Assembly (NCBI GenBank): GCA_021397845.1
Contig: CM038038.1
Coordinates: 65,766,748 to 65,830,747, forward strand
DNA: 64,000 nt
Direction: 5' to 3'
Source of the DNA: Areca catechu
Lineage: Eukaryota; Streptophyta; Magnoliopsida; Arecales; Arecaceae
This document shows positions 30,890 to 42,640 of this stretch, piece after piece; the stretch's first letter is position 1, and each line of letters opens with the position of its first letter. Position numbers and translations under genes: made by a program. The notes under the pieces are model-generated. The model was given only the letters and a program-made list of their open reading frames with translations. It was not told the DNA's origin and searched no databases.

Positions 30890-33450
30890 TGATTGAAAAG
30901 TGCCCTAAGAGCCAATCATTTTAAGGGCCTTTTTTTATATTCTTCCAACTCTTGTATGACATTATATATTAATAAAGGCATCTATTTTCATCATATACTG
31001 TTGTATCTTATTTATGATTATAATGAACCCCATAGATTAAAGCAATGAAATTAGGGTTATGATGAAGTTCATAACTATGAGACCTAATTTGCTATAAACC
31101 CTAATCTAAAATGTTCCTAGTCATTGGACCATTGATTCGGGGATCAATGAATCTGGTAAGACTAGCTTATCCTATGTATGCTCAAATGATGAAAGTGGTT
31201 TGTCTCACAACCACTTGTGTAGAGATACTAATACAAGGATAAGGATGCTCATCAGGGTATGAGTTCACTGAACTGATCCGTACCGGGAGTATCTTATGGA
31301 AGTCTTACAACTTGTCAAAAGATAGATCCCTGAGTAAGAGTTGTGCTTGTGATCTTTAGACCTGAGGTCACCATGGTTCCTTGTGCACACTAAGACATAT
31401 TTTGGTTCATACTCATTCATGCCATTACGACATGTACAGGGTGTTCTAGGTATGGTGGAAGGTGTATGGAGGATATGAGTGGACCAACAAGGAATCGATC
31501 ATTCATAGTAAGAGGAATCGTTATCCTATGCAATCTCTTTGATGAGTGACTTAAGGAGCCTTTGATCAAAGCAGGATGAGATTAGTGGAATCTAATTAGT
31601 CATCAACTGAGTCCTCACTATCGAGTTGAGATTCGATATGATTAAGTGTTAGGGTTTGACATCTATCCATACCTATCACATAATCGGGATAATGGGAGAT
31701 TGAAAGATTGAATTGCACGGTAACTTATTACTGAAGGATATTTTGGTAATTTCTACCAAATTTCTCATCTTCCAGGTAGGCATGACACATTGCTAGACGT
31801 CAATCTTGTCTTGTAGGTATTCATGAACCAATTGGATTGGTTTCATGAGTCAATTCGATGGATGGTTCGAATTGGACAATTAGATGAGCTAGTTTGACCT
31901 AATTAGGTCAATCAGGTTCGATTGGATCAAATCGACTCAAACCTAAATCTACTACTGGCTAGATGTGGAACCCAATGGGTCATACACACTAGAGAATTGG
32001 AAAAAGAAGTCATTCATGATTTAATTAGGGTTATAGGATCCTAATTGGTTAGCTAGGTGACACACTAGCATGTGTAGGCTAACCTAATTCCTAAACCCAA
32101 TTGGATTGGGTCCGGTTGCTTGCTAAATGGACTAACCAATTTATGGGAGACTTAAATTGGGTTATGTTCTAAGTAGGATGAATTTATCAGATTTTATCTG
32201 ATATTTTTTGGAGGTTTTATCTTGGAATTATGAAGAGTCCCTAAGGCATAGGACTCTTGGTGCCTAAATGACATGTTGGCATTCAAAAGGGCCTAGAAGG
32301 GTCAATAGTTCTCTGATCGAAAAAAAATTTATATGATCGGAAAGCTTATTTAATGCCCTTTCATTTGACACCCATATTGCATATACTTTGACTTAGTCAA
32401 AGGTAGCATATGGCATGGAAAAATGTTGATCAAATTATGAAGAGAAGCGACTCTTCATTTGGCACGCAGAAAGGACCAAGAGTCCTTCTGCAAATGAGTT
32501 TCTTTTGTTGATTGGACTTCTTCTAATCTTTATCTTTATCTCCATGCCCTTTCATGAAGGATTTGACTGGTCAATGATTTTTGAATTGGGCTGAAGAAGG
32601 ATAGGATGAATGGCACCCATGAAAGGTTGCGACTTTTCATGAGAGGGCGCACGATTTGAAGCAGAGTCCTGCTTTTAGATCTCTTCAGTTTTCTCCTACT
32701 TTTGGGAAATGAGAAGACACCTCTTGGCTCTTCCAGAGATTGGTACATGCCATGTGGCATGAGAAGGTTTCATTTGGACATAAAGAGATGTCAGATAAGA
32801 CTCTTGAATCCTAAAGAGTCTTATCAGATATGAAGAAACATATATGATAAGAGATTTTGGGATGTGTTTTCATGCCCCTTAAGAAACTATTTAAAGGGTG
32901 TACGATGGAGTGAGATGATATTGATTCGGTCATCTGAATTAGGAGTCTAGATTCTACCGTATTATCCATCTGAGTTTTTCTCTCTCCCTCTTCCTTTCTT
33001 TAAGACAAGACTTGTCTTGTTAAGACAAGGTCTTTTCTATTAGGACAAGGCTTTGTTTTAGGACATAAGCCTAAGGGGACTTAAAGGAGTGTTGTCCTAA
33101 AACCAAGAGTGATTTAGAAGAGTGTCCAAAGAGTCTTATAGTGGGATAGTGAGTCCTACAAAGGCCAAAGTCCAAAAGGCTGCCAAAAGAGTCCTACCCG
33201 GGCAAGCAACTTCAAGAAGGAGTTCTTTCTGGTTTTAAATCTTGTGTGGATCTCCATTTGAGGACTTACACTTGTGAGTCTAGTGAAAGAAGTGGAATAT
33301 AGCATTCCAGGTATGTTTCATTAACCTTCTTTTATGATATATTAGTTGTAATCGAATAAGGGATCTTGGGAATTAGGGTTTCTAACTAATAAAGTGTTAT
33401 CTTTATGCATGAAGTTTTTATAATTCAGTCTTATTAAGTTGCATAATGAT
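30890..33450 (+). repeat. 3' LTR of Cop1
   Basis: It starts TGATTGAAAAGTGCCC after the purine tract AAGTGGGAA and the end of RNase H. It aligns patchily with the Cop2 LTR; a 31-bp block at 31790-31820 is identical. It has a 12-bp perfect hairpin (32794-32825) and TATTTAAAG (32888-32896). The right end is not certain. Confidence 0.75.
32794..32825 (+). repeat. 12-bp-stem inverted repeat upstream of the Cop1 TATA-like box
   Basis: Arms GATAAGACTCTT (32794-32805) and AAGAGTCTTATC (32814-32825) with an 8-nt centre, about 60 bp upstream of TATTTAAAG. Each arm holds a GATAAG I-box-like core. Confidence 0.7.
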
Positions 33451-33850
33451 CTCCTTGAAACCCATAATAGAGGAGGCTTTCCTTGCCTTCAGACCAGGTC
33501 CAGATCAGCCATCTGATTCAAGGAACTGAAGCTTCTTCATCCAGGCTCCAATCAAAGTGTGAGTGATCCTTTTCGCTGCAAAGTTTCAATCTCTGACTGG
33601 TATGAAACCTACCCTTCTCTTATTATCTGATTTGATGAAGATAAGCTATCCTAAACTGGGAGTTTCTCAACTCTCGGGTCCTGGCTACTTATTATCTTGC
33701 GTGAGTTCATTGCGATCATGATGATTCTTAGAATTGCTGAATATCCTGCTAGTCTTTACTTAACTTTGAAAATTTAGCCTACAAATTTAATATTTAAAAA
33801 ATTATAAAAGAATTAGTTTACTATTTTTCCTGCATATTTAACATTCTTAG
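33450..33850 (+). repeat. Fragment of a gypsy LTR end related to the LTR of E
   Basis: The stretch with CTTCAGACCAGGTC, then CTGGGAGTTTCTCAACTCTCGGGTCCTGG, aligns with the 3' half of the E-type LTR (reverse of 34490-34870). No primer-binding site follows it. Between 33850 and 33960 I see only AT-rich sequence without features. Confidence 0.55.
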
Positions 33851-33959
33851 AGTTGTCTCGCATCTTTTACTTTGCGGGTAATAGCTAGTAGACTAGTCTT
33901 TCTTTATTAAATGCTTAGAGTCTCTAAAATTCTAAAAATCTAAAAAAAATAATCTATAT

Positions 33960-34465
33960 TTTTCCTCTATGCACATGGATTGAGGTCAGGTGGATAGTGG
34001 CTCCCCATGTCCATGGATTGAGGCACGACAGGCAAAGGTTCTCCATGCAATCAGACTAAGGCATGACTGAGATGCTAGGCCGGACTCTACGCGGGTGGAG
34101 CCGGACTGGAGCACGGGAAATGCTGAATAGGAGTGTAGGCATGTCGCGAGCATGTTGTGGGTGGTGCCAGATCGAAGTGGACGGACTGTGTGCACCGCGA
34201 ACATGCCACGGGCGGTGCCAAACCGGAACACGGGCGTGCCACGGGTGGTGCCGGATCGGAGCAGATAGACTGGGCATGAGCATGCTGCGGGTGGTACCAG
34301 ATAGAGTGCGGGTGTGCTACGAGCATGCGGAGGGCGTGCCGGGGCGGTGCCAGATCGGAGTAGACAGACTGAGCTGAATTGGGCATGGCACGAGCGGTGC
34401 CGGACCGGAGCGCGGGCATGCCATGGGCAGTGCTGGACTGGATCGCGGGTCTACCATGGGCATGC
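33960..34465. repeat. GC-rich degenerate repeat, left part
   Basis: Irregular repeats of GCATGCCACGGGYGGTGCC and GGATCGGAG-like words, much richer in GC and CpG than the surroundings. The same words reappear at 57426-58241, beyond element E, so one original block was split by that insertion. Open frames on both strands here are by-products of the GC content. Confidence 0.6.
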
Positions 34466-35777
34466 TTATGCTGGACAAACCTAAGACTGATGCAAAATAG
34501 TAAAATAATTTTTTTATAATTTTTTTAGACATTAATTTAGTGTTTAAAAACCTGAAAATAAGTAAAGAATTAGCATGATAACTAATAATGCTAGAAACTA
34601 TCGTACCCATAAAAACTTATGTAGAATGATAAATAGCCAGGACCCGAGAATTGAGAAACTCCCAGCTTAGGATAATGTACCTATCATCAGATCAGAACAA
34701 AGGAGGGGGAAGGCTTTTACCAGGCAGTGATTGTAGTTTCTTCGATGAAGAGATCTCTCAACCTCTAGATGGCACCTGGAAGAACAAGCCTTTGGTTCTC
34801 GAATCTGAAGGCGATTTAGATCCGATCTGAAGGCATAGAAAGCATCCTCTATGGAGGGGGAAATACCTCGGGGATCTGCAAAACATCAAGGTTAGGCATG
34901 AAATAAAAAAAGAAATAGAGAATAATAAGATGAAGTAAAAAAAAAGGGATTAGGGCAAGAAGGGCTGGCGGCAAGGAAGCAGAAAGAGCTCTTGATCGGG
35001 CATCTTCAAAACTTCTCTTTTGGATGTGGATGATGCTTGGAGATCTGATTTGTTGCTTCGGCATGGAGCGATTGCAAGGTTAGGGGTCGGTCAACACAAG
35101 AGAACAAGAACCAAACACAAAGAAACCAAAAGAAAACACAAGACACCTGTCTCAAAATAATTCAGCAGAGTTTTAATTCATAAGAGTAGATTGATTATAA
35201 GAGGAGGAGGGCTAGGATATTTATAGAGTCCAATGCCCTCTCCTAAAGGGATTACAAGTCTTCTCCTAGTTAGAATAGGTTTACATAATTTATGTAGGAG
35301 AAAGACTACAAAATAAACCTATAACTAGGAGTATATTAGTTGAATAGAATAAGAACAATGTTTCCTTCTTCCATTTGAATTCCTCTTTCTTAGCTTGGAC
35401 CAAGTCAACACTTTGGACATGTTGGGCTTCATGGGAGGTAGCAAGGGGTGGCCAAGGATGGGTTGGGCGCATGGGCTTTGGGCCCTAGAGGCCTGGGATG
35501 CTTGGAGCAAGAATATTCTAGGTATCTTGGTTCTGGGCTGGAATATACCTAGAATCTTGGTTCTTAAGGGCTTGGGCTTGGTGCCTAGGCTTGATTTCCT
35601 TGTGTTGAGGGATAGATAGACCTCTGGATTCCTGATATGACCTGGTCTGAGAATATACTCTAGGATCTGGAGGGAATCTAGGCATCCAGAAAATATCTAG
35701 AAGGAATCAGGGTATCTTGAAAGGCATCTTAGATCTTCGGGTGTCATGCAAAATCCAATAAGCTGATGTAGTGGCCT
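34466..35777 (-). repeat. 3' LTR of element E, truncated at its start
   Basis: Aligns with 55828-57140 (5' LTR of E), lacking about 280 bp at the right. The terminus near 34466 is a mutated form of TGATGTGGGACAAACC. TATAAATA at 35218-35225. The junction with F0 at about 35778 is not an LTR end, so a deletion accompanied or followed the F insertion. Confidence 0.75.
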
Positions 35778-36890
35778 CTAAGACAGGGTGATAGACTAGT
35801 GTTTGATTATATTGAGGAATTCAAGGGGTTTGACAGGAGATGTAACATAACCAAATCTAAGACCATGACCATATCTAGATTTCGAGGAGTCCTATGTAAG
35901 GACACCCAAGGGGAATTACTTCAATGGGAAATTCATACTCTAGAGAAAGCTTATTAGATTGCTAGAGAATTTGAGTCTTATCAAAAAGAACTCATGAGCA
36001 GCTGACCTAAGCCCAGCATGATTAGCACCTCTAGGCCAATTCTTAGACATATTCCTTCAAACCAGCCTACTACTCCTATCCCATTAGTTTGCAAGGAAAA
36101 GACCCTTGAACACATTAGTGAGCCCGAGGAAGAAGTTTAAGAGGCTGAACTGAGTTTAATTAATGGATATGAAGGGGAAGAGGAAGAACCCATTGAAGAA
36201 TTTCAAGAAGAAAAGGTTGAACCCATTAAGAATCTAGAAACTATTGAGTCCACTAAAGAATTCAAAGAAGACATCTACGAATCAAGTCTAGTGGAGGAGT
36301 ATGATGAAGGTGGATGCAAGGTTGAGATCACTAAGAAACTAATAGAAAAAGATCCTGAACCCACTATAAAATTTGAAGGAGTGACTGAGCCAGGATCAAA
36401 CATATTAGATGAAAGTGAGGGTTCACACGAGTTGTCCATAAAAGAGGTCCAGGAACAAGTCCCTAAGGAGCAACCCCAAGAAGTAGATGTTATTTTAGAA
36501 GACTTTCAAGATAAACTTCCTGAAGACCTTCCTGATGACCTTCCATCATCTAGGAGCATCCAGCCTACCCTAGATCTTACACCCATAGATCAATATTCAA
36601 ATCATAAGGTCATCCTGGGTAACCAAGGTTTAATTCATGCTTCCCATAGATTGCCCCAAGAGTCCGATTCCTATTATCTACCCTTCCCTTATTCTTCTCA
36701 CATGTCTAGAACCATTAGATTACATTTCATTGAGATTACCAAACTGTATGAATCCTTAGAGCCCATCCCATTTGCTACCTACTTCTGGAAGACCCTCTGG
36801 CATTTACTAGAAGTTCATGGTAAATTCTCATATGCATACCAAACCAGGGTCAAACCTAAAGAGTCTATAGTCTGCTAGGTTTAGACCCAG
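35778..36890 (+). pseudogene. F0 gag remnant and acidic linker joined to an integrase scrap
   Basis: Gag core end (VFDYIEEFKGFDRR-like, with frameshift and stops), no zinc knuckle, then a long Glu-rich region; the longest open piece is 36291-36878 (195 codons). It passes through LEDFQDKLPEDLPDDLP, which in autonomous copies lies before RT, and jumps directly to ATYFWKTLWHLLEVHGKFSYAY, the integrase region around the second catalytic Asp. The whole PR-RT-RH block and most of integrase are missing. Confidence 0.75.
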
Positions 36891-37596
36891 GAGTCCAAAA
36901 AAATTCCTTCCAACAAGAATGCATGGTTGAGTATGCATTTTGACTAGTGTCAGTATGAGTCTCAGAGTCCGGAAAATCATATGCACAGCATATTCAAGGA
37001 TTGCATAAGGAAATTAGTAAAAAGATTCAAATGAGCAATGAAGTCTATAAGCATATGGCTAATTCATGTAAATGAATGAAAGAATTTAATGAAGGAAACT
37101 ATATAATGATTAAACTTGGACCTGAAAGGTTTCCACCAGGAACTATGAAGAAACTGCATGCCCGGGGAGCTTGACCTTTCAAAGTAATTAAGAGGATTGG
37201 ACCTAATGCATATGTATTAGAGTTACCACCAGATTATGGCATTAGTTCAATATTTAATATTACTGATTTGAAAGAACATAAAGAGCAGGCATTAATTCCT
37301 AGCGAGCCTTTTGGGCCTTATCCTGCCTTTGAGAGCGAAACCCTACCTGAGTGTCCACCAACAATTCCACCAGACTGGAGACATAAAGTTGAACATATCT
37401 TGGATGACCAGGTGATTACCACTAGAAGTAAGGGCTATCAACGTTACCTAGTTCATTGGCAAGGCCGACCAGATTCCCAGGACTCCTGGATCACCCGAGA
37501 GGATCTGCAGCAAATTGACCCAGACTTACTAGAAAGATATCACAATCAGACCGATCCTTACTCGACATGGTTGAGTTTCTCCCACTCGGGAAGAAT
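35778..37596 (+). mobile_element. Element F0: truncated internal region of a non-autonomous gypsy
   Basis: Starts within gag (homologous to 49075 on in F) directly against the E LTR and runs to the LTR at 37597. Gag, acidic linker, the integrase scar and chromodomain follow the same order as in F, so both copies inherited the deletion. F0 shares the LTR 37597-38934 with F. Confidence 0.8.
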
Positions 37597-37702
37597 TGGT
37601 GCAGGCACCAGGCTCAGGAAAAGACTCCAACCAATCCAAATTAGGAAAGATTCTCTATGGTTGGAAGATTGGGAGCTCGAGTCCTGTAATAAGTTTTATT
37701 AG
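37000..37702 (+). pseudogene. F0 integrase C-terminus and chromodomain
   Basis: A degraded C-terminal integrase (IMIKLGPERFPPGTMKKLHARGA, stop, PFKVIKRIGPNAYVLELPPDYGISS) leads into an open frame 37268-37702. This holds the chromodomain (WRHKVEHILDDQVITTRSKGYQRYLVHWQGRPDSQDSWITREDL) and reads through the LTR start at 37597. The chromodomain is better preserved than the sequence before it. Confidence 0.8.
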
Positions 37703-38934
37703 AGTCTATTAGTCCTGTATTCATTTCAATTTGGTAATTGAGTCCAGTATTTGCTTTAATTAAGTTCTTCATTGTAATTGAGTCAAGAAGAGTCAGCCAC
37801 GACCAACCTGGTTTCAGCATAACCAAGTAAGAAGACTAGTGGGTGCATGGACCATGGGATCACCAACTTGGAAGCCACTTCATCATTCCTCCTTGCCTCA
37901 TTACCAGGACACAACACCAAGGAATCTCGCCCAAGGAAGAAGGAATTTGAAATGGCCCACAAATCCTCCACAAATCAAGGAAAATCTCCCAAGGAAGAAG
38001 GAATTTGAATTGACTAACAATTCCTCCACAAATGGCACCCCTCATCACGAAGTCGACCACCAATCTCTCCCCTCATTTTGTAATTTTTGAATTTCAAAAT
38101 TTGAATTTCAAATGGTTTGGTGTCTATAAAATAGGCTACAAAACCTATTGTAATCACTTATAAAATTTGAATCAATGAAGAAAACTTTTCTTTGAATTTT
38201 CCCTTGCTTGAATGCTTGGTCCCTTGTGAGAAGGTTGGCGTGAGGCCTAGAGTTCTTCCCCTTTCCAACTTTCCCTCTTCAAACCTAACTCCCTCTCTTC
38301 CATCTTAGTCCATTCAGCCAACACAAGAAGCTATCAAGAGTCCACATCTCTTCCATCTCTTTGATGAAGTCAATCATCCAAGGAGTTCTTCCAAGTTCCT
38401 GCCGAGAGTTGTCATCCAAATGAAGCCAAAGAAGATATTCAACAAGACTACTCCAAGCTTCCTTTCACTTTTCCCTTCACTTCTCCTTCTCAACCATTCC
38501 CTCTAACCTTCCCCTACATCTTTTTGTTGTAGGATGCCCAGATTTCCATACTCCTAAGAAGAAGGTCTCTCGTGCCAAGGAAGCGGATACAAGAAGCCTT
38601 GCAACCTAGGGAATCTCCCTGTCATCCTGGATGTTCTTCTTTGAGTGTTCCCAGTGCTAAAGTCATAACTATTAATTGCCGGATAACCCTCTTTAGATAT
38701 TTTTTTAGATCTACAATTATTAGAATACTAAACCCTAATATGAGTGGTTTCTTAACCACGAAGGTCCTCCTCTTAGTTTTTTGATCGATTTCATTTGTAG
38801 TTAAAGTTTAATATTTAGATTCATATCTTTAAATCCTACTTCATTACTTGAATTGCTACATTTATTTACTTCATATTTCATTTGATTCTTACTGATTCAT
38901 ATGAAATGCATCATCTCCTAATTGTTCCCCATCA
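37597..38934 (+). repeat. F-type LTR shared by F0 and F (1338 bp)
   Basis: Starts TGGTGCAGGCACCAGG and ends CCCCATCA, followed by a primer-binding site. It is both the 3' LTR of F0 and the 5' LTR of F. TATAAAATAGG at 38125-38135, just after two copies of TTTGAATTTCAAA. Confidence 0.85.
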
Positions 38935-38937
38935 TCT

Positions 38938-38949
38938 TGGTATTAGAGC
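38938..38949 (+). other. Primer-binding site of element F
   Basis: TGGTATTAGAGC, one C-to-T difference from the initiator tRNA-Met complement, still pairing as G-U. The same variant occurs in E. Confidence 0.8.
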
Positions 38950-39892
38950 ATGGTAGGTTAGGGTTTTGCATCTTCTTTAGTACCTAGATTAGGTGCTTCA
39001 CCAGGCTGTCCAGTCTTAGGAGACAAGTAGGGTTTCAAGACCCTCTCTTTCCATTCCACGATGATCTCCTAAGGCATGTAGGGGAGCCATTGTGATTGAC
39101 CTTTGAAGGGGAACACAAGACTTGCATTTTATTTTCAGCATTTTAAATTTCTGCTATTCTATTTTTTTCTGCATTATTTGAGTTCCAGGAATTGTCCTTT
39201 AAAGCACAGATTTTATTTTTTTATTTCGTTTCATTTGGAATATCCTCTACAAGAGTGGAACATCTTGTGATTTCTTTCTGAATTTTTTGACACTGATACA
39301 CATCACTTTTCTACCCCACATCAGAAATGCAACACATTGATTTCTGCACCTGAAATTAGGGTTCATTTGCATGCTTGCATTCATTTCATGATAAATCATC
39401 TTAAGGGCATCAATTTAACATAGGGTCAGGATTTCATTACCTGTTCCTAGCCCAAAAGATCCCAACCTACATAATGAACCCAACCCCTAAATTAAAATGG
39501 AGTAGACATTTAACTTGCTCTAGTGAGCTAGGGACACCCACGAAGTCGGGTCAAACCAATAGTCAAGCCAATTTTGATAACTTGTTTATGTGTGCTTGTG
39601 TACCTGGTGTCTAAGCAAGTGGTTCAGGGACAAGATCCCGAAGAAAGCTGGGTTGGTTCGCTTACCTGGCCAATTTCAAATTGATGTCTAAGACAAGTAA
39701 AGAGGGACCTCCATCAACCTTACACTTACCTGGCCAGGTGCCAAGTTACTATAACCAAGGTTGTCATCTTGACCTAATATTTGGTTTGGACTCTAGGTCT
39801 AGCAAACCCCTAGCCCGAGGTCGAGTCCGTGTGTGCAAGGCAACTAGATTAGGAGTATCTTACCAGCAAACCCAAGCTCAATCAAGTGCAAC
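38950..39892 (+). other. 5' leader of element F
   Basis: Non-coding leader with the module ACCTGGCC-AATT...AATTGATGTCTAAG (39664-39693) and a second ACCTGGCC downstream at about 39729. About 145 bp of it are clearly homologous to the leader of copia Cop2. GCAAC at 39888-39892 is the left target duplication of D. The frame at 39681-39956 is incidental. Confidence 0.75.
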
Positions 39893-41244
39893 TGATGGGG
39901 GACTAATATGCATGCAATTCTTTTTGTATGTTTTATATATGGGGTTAGGTGATTAATTCCCGATTTTCAGATCAAAATTAGTTGTAGGGAATTTTGTATG
40001 AATTTTTGAAGCCACGCATGCAGATTAGGACCTAGAAAAGTACTAAAGAAGGATCGCCGGGGCTGAGAAGCCTCGGTTAGGGCAAGTTCTCCTACAATAT
40101 AATTACTGGAGGTAGAGGGGGTGTACCTGACAACGTCTGAAGGACCTGGTGAAGATCGCAGCGAAGGGATCTCTCATTCCTCAATGGATGCGGCCTGAAA
40201 AACTGAGCCAATGACCTGTGGATACCCGGCTTTCTGCTCGGTGGTCCGATTGAGGCTTGGCTGGAGTCGTTGGATTCGTAGGAACTCGGGGACCTGCAAA
40301 CAACCTGTCAGGGTTAGAAAACTCACAAAGGAACAAGAAAACAAAGGAAAAGCAGCAAGGAAAGGCTTCTTTTGGAGTGGGCGTCCAGGGATCTGGAGGG
40401 TTTGTTGGCAGTTGGAAGATGATTGCAAACACCGGGAAGAAGAACTCTCACAAACCCCTTTATGCACACAGCAGGGTATCACACAATTCAATAGAAGAAC
40501 TCAAGGTTTTAATTCATATCAAAAAAGTGAGTTTCATACAAGAGGCTAGGGTCCCTTAAATAGACCCTTAACCTTGGGCTCTAAGTAAGGGCACTTTAGA
40601 CTTTACATAGGACTCATTTTCCTTTTCAAACTCTAATTGGAATACAAGGCAAATAGGTAGAAAACTTCAACTCAAACACTCTCCTCTTGTCCTTCTCTTG
40701 GTCGGCCAAGGTGGTGACCATAAGTGGCCGACCAAGAGGGGAGGTGACCCTAGGGAGGGGTTCCCTAAATTCTACCTGGGCCTAGGCTGGCCCAAATTCC
40801 TTCCGGCTGGTCTAGGGTTTCGAATTTGTTTCTGATTTTGTCTTCTCTTCCTGGACTCTTCAAGTCTTCAAGCTGGGTTGGACTTGGGCTTAACTTTTAT
40901 GTCTTCAATTAGGTTGAACTTGGTCTTCACTTGTATGATGTGGTCTTAAGTCTTCAATCTGATTGGATAGGACTCAAAAACTGAAATTAGCTCAACATGA
41001 GCTGACTAGTACTGAACTGAACTAGCTCAACAAGAGCTGGACTAATTACAGGACTCAAATGTAGCTGGACTAAGCTTTATTTTAGGGGACTCAAATATTA
41101 ACTAAGTGATCCACCGAGGGTTGAGAAGCCTCTACCTTATTCTGGTGCCTCTGCCTTATTACAGGGGACTCAAATATTAACTAAGTGATCCACAGAGGGT
41201 TGAGAAGCCTCTGCCTTATTCTGGTGCCTCTGGTGTCCGCACCA
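39893..41244 (-). repeat. 3' LTR of element D (1352 bp)
   Basis: The left edge TGATGGGGGACTAATATG follows the target duplication GCAAC; the right edge reads TGGTGCGGACACCAG in element sense and overlaps the pol tail. TATTTAAGG at 40554-40562. A 79-bp unit is tandemly doubled at 41078-41235. Confidence 0.92.
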
Positions 41245-42640
41245 ATTCTCCCGAGGTGGGAGGAACTCGACCCTATCGATTGAAGATCAGACTGGCTCAC
41301 ATATCTTTCAAGAAGGTCTAGGTTGAGGCGTTGAAGTCCTCTCGAGAAATCCACAAATCGTCCGACTCTGGCCGGCCTTGCCATCGGACCAGGAAGCATT
41401 GATAACCACGGCCCCGGGTAATAATGGCTTGATCGTCCAGGATACGCTCGATCCGTTCTCCTCTCTCAGGCCAATCGGTGGGTGGACACTCTGGGTAAGG
41501 ATCTCTCTCAATAGAAGGGATAGGTCCAAAAGCCTCACTGGGTATCGTTGCCGGTTCCCTATACTCAACCAGGTCTGTAATATTGAAGGTAGAACTAATG
41601 CCCATATCCGAAGGCAAGTCTAGTACATAGGCATTTGATCCAACCTTCTTCAATACTTTAAAAGGTCTGGCTCCACGAGCATGAAGCTTCTTAACGGTCC
41701 CAGGTGGAAACCGCTCAGGCCTAAGCCTAATCATGACAGAATCCCCTACATCAAATTCTTTGATCCTTCTTCGGGAATTAACCAAATTTTTATAAGTTTC
41801 ATTGCTTAAGTTTATCTTTTGGTTAATGTCTTTATGCAAGTCTCTAATATGCTGTGCAAATGACTCTGCGGACTCTGAGACTCGTGCATGAATAGGTAAA
41901 GGAATCAAATCAATGGGGCGATTAGGCTTGTACCTATGGACTATCTCAAAAGGGATCTTACCCGTTGTCCTATTTACTGAACTGTTGTAGGCAAACTCTG
42001 CTCTAGGAAATAACAAATCCCATGTTCTAACATGTTCACCTACCAGGCATCTAATGAGGTTTCCTAAACTTTGGTTCACTACTTCAGTTTGGCCATCTGT
42101 TTGAGGGTGGTAGGCTGTAGAAAACTTAAGCTTGGTCCCTAATAGGTGCCATAAGGTCTTCCAGAAATAACTAGTGAACCTAACATCCCTATCAGATATA
42201 ATGGTCTTGGGTAGGCCATGGAGTTTGACCACATGATCTAAGAAGAGTTTGGCTACCTTAGACGCATCAAAGGTCTGGGAACAGGGAATGAAGTGATCCA
42301 TCTTAGAGAACCTATCGACCACTACAAAGATTGAGTCATGTTTCTTTTGGGTCTTAGGTAATCCTAGCACGAAATCCATACTTAGGTCCTGCCAAGGGCG
42401 ATCAGGCACTGGTAAAGGTATGTAAAGACTAGTGTTTTGCTTTTGCTGTTTGGCAACAGCACAAGTTCGACATCTGGCTACAATCTGTGCAACGTGCCTT
42501 TTCAATCCTGGCCAAAAGAACTGGTCCTCTATTGCTAAGATTGCCTTATTTCTACCGAAATGACCAGCTAAACCTCCAGCATGGGTTTCCCAGATTAGGA
42601 ATTCTCTAAGGAAAGTTTTGAATATATAAAGTCGATTATT
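41181..42640 (-). pseudogene. pol: Element D integrase and chromodomain
   Basis: After the nonsense at 42641-42643 the frame gives the integrase zinc region, core (MDFVLGLPKTQKKHDS, ISDRDVRFTSYFWKTLWHLLG, YHPQTDGQTEVVNQSLGNLIR) and GPY/F-like region, then the chromodomain (GERIERILDDQAIITRGRGYQCFLVRWQGRPESDDLWISRED). A frameshift near 41330 moves the tail (LDLLERYVSQSDLQSIGSSSSHLGRIGADTRGTRIRQRLLNPLWIT) into another frame, ending at 41181 within the LTR. Confidence 0.85.

Larger units (their letters stand above)
26345..33450 (+). mobile_element. Cop1: old Ty1/copia element, 5' LTR displaced by the C/B array
   Basis: A + strand copia: partial leader from 26345, one gag-pol frame 26950-30875 with about ten nonsense codons and a late frameshift, then the 3' LTR from 30890. 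The 5' LTR and primer-binding site are absent because the gypsy array is inserted in the leader. The right limit near 33450 is approximate, as it merges into a gypsy LTR fragment. Confidence 0.85.
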
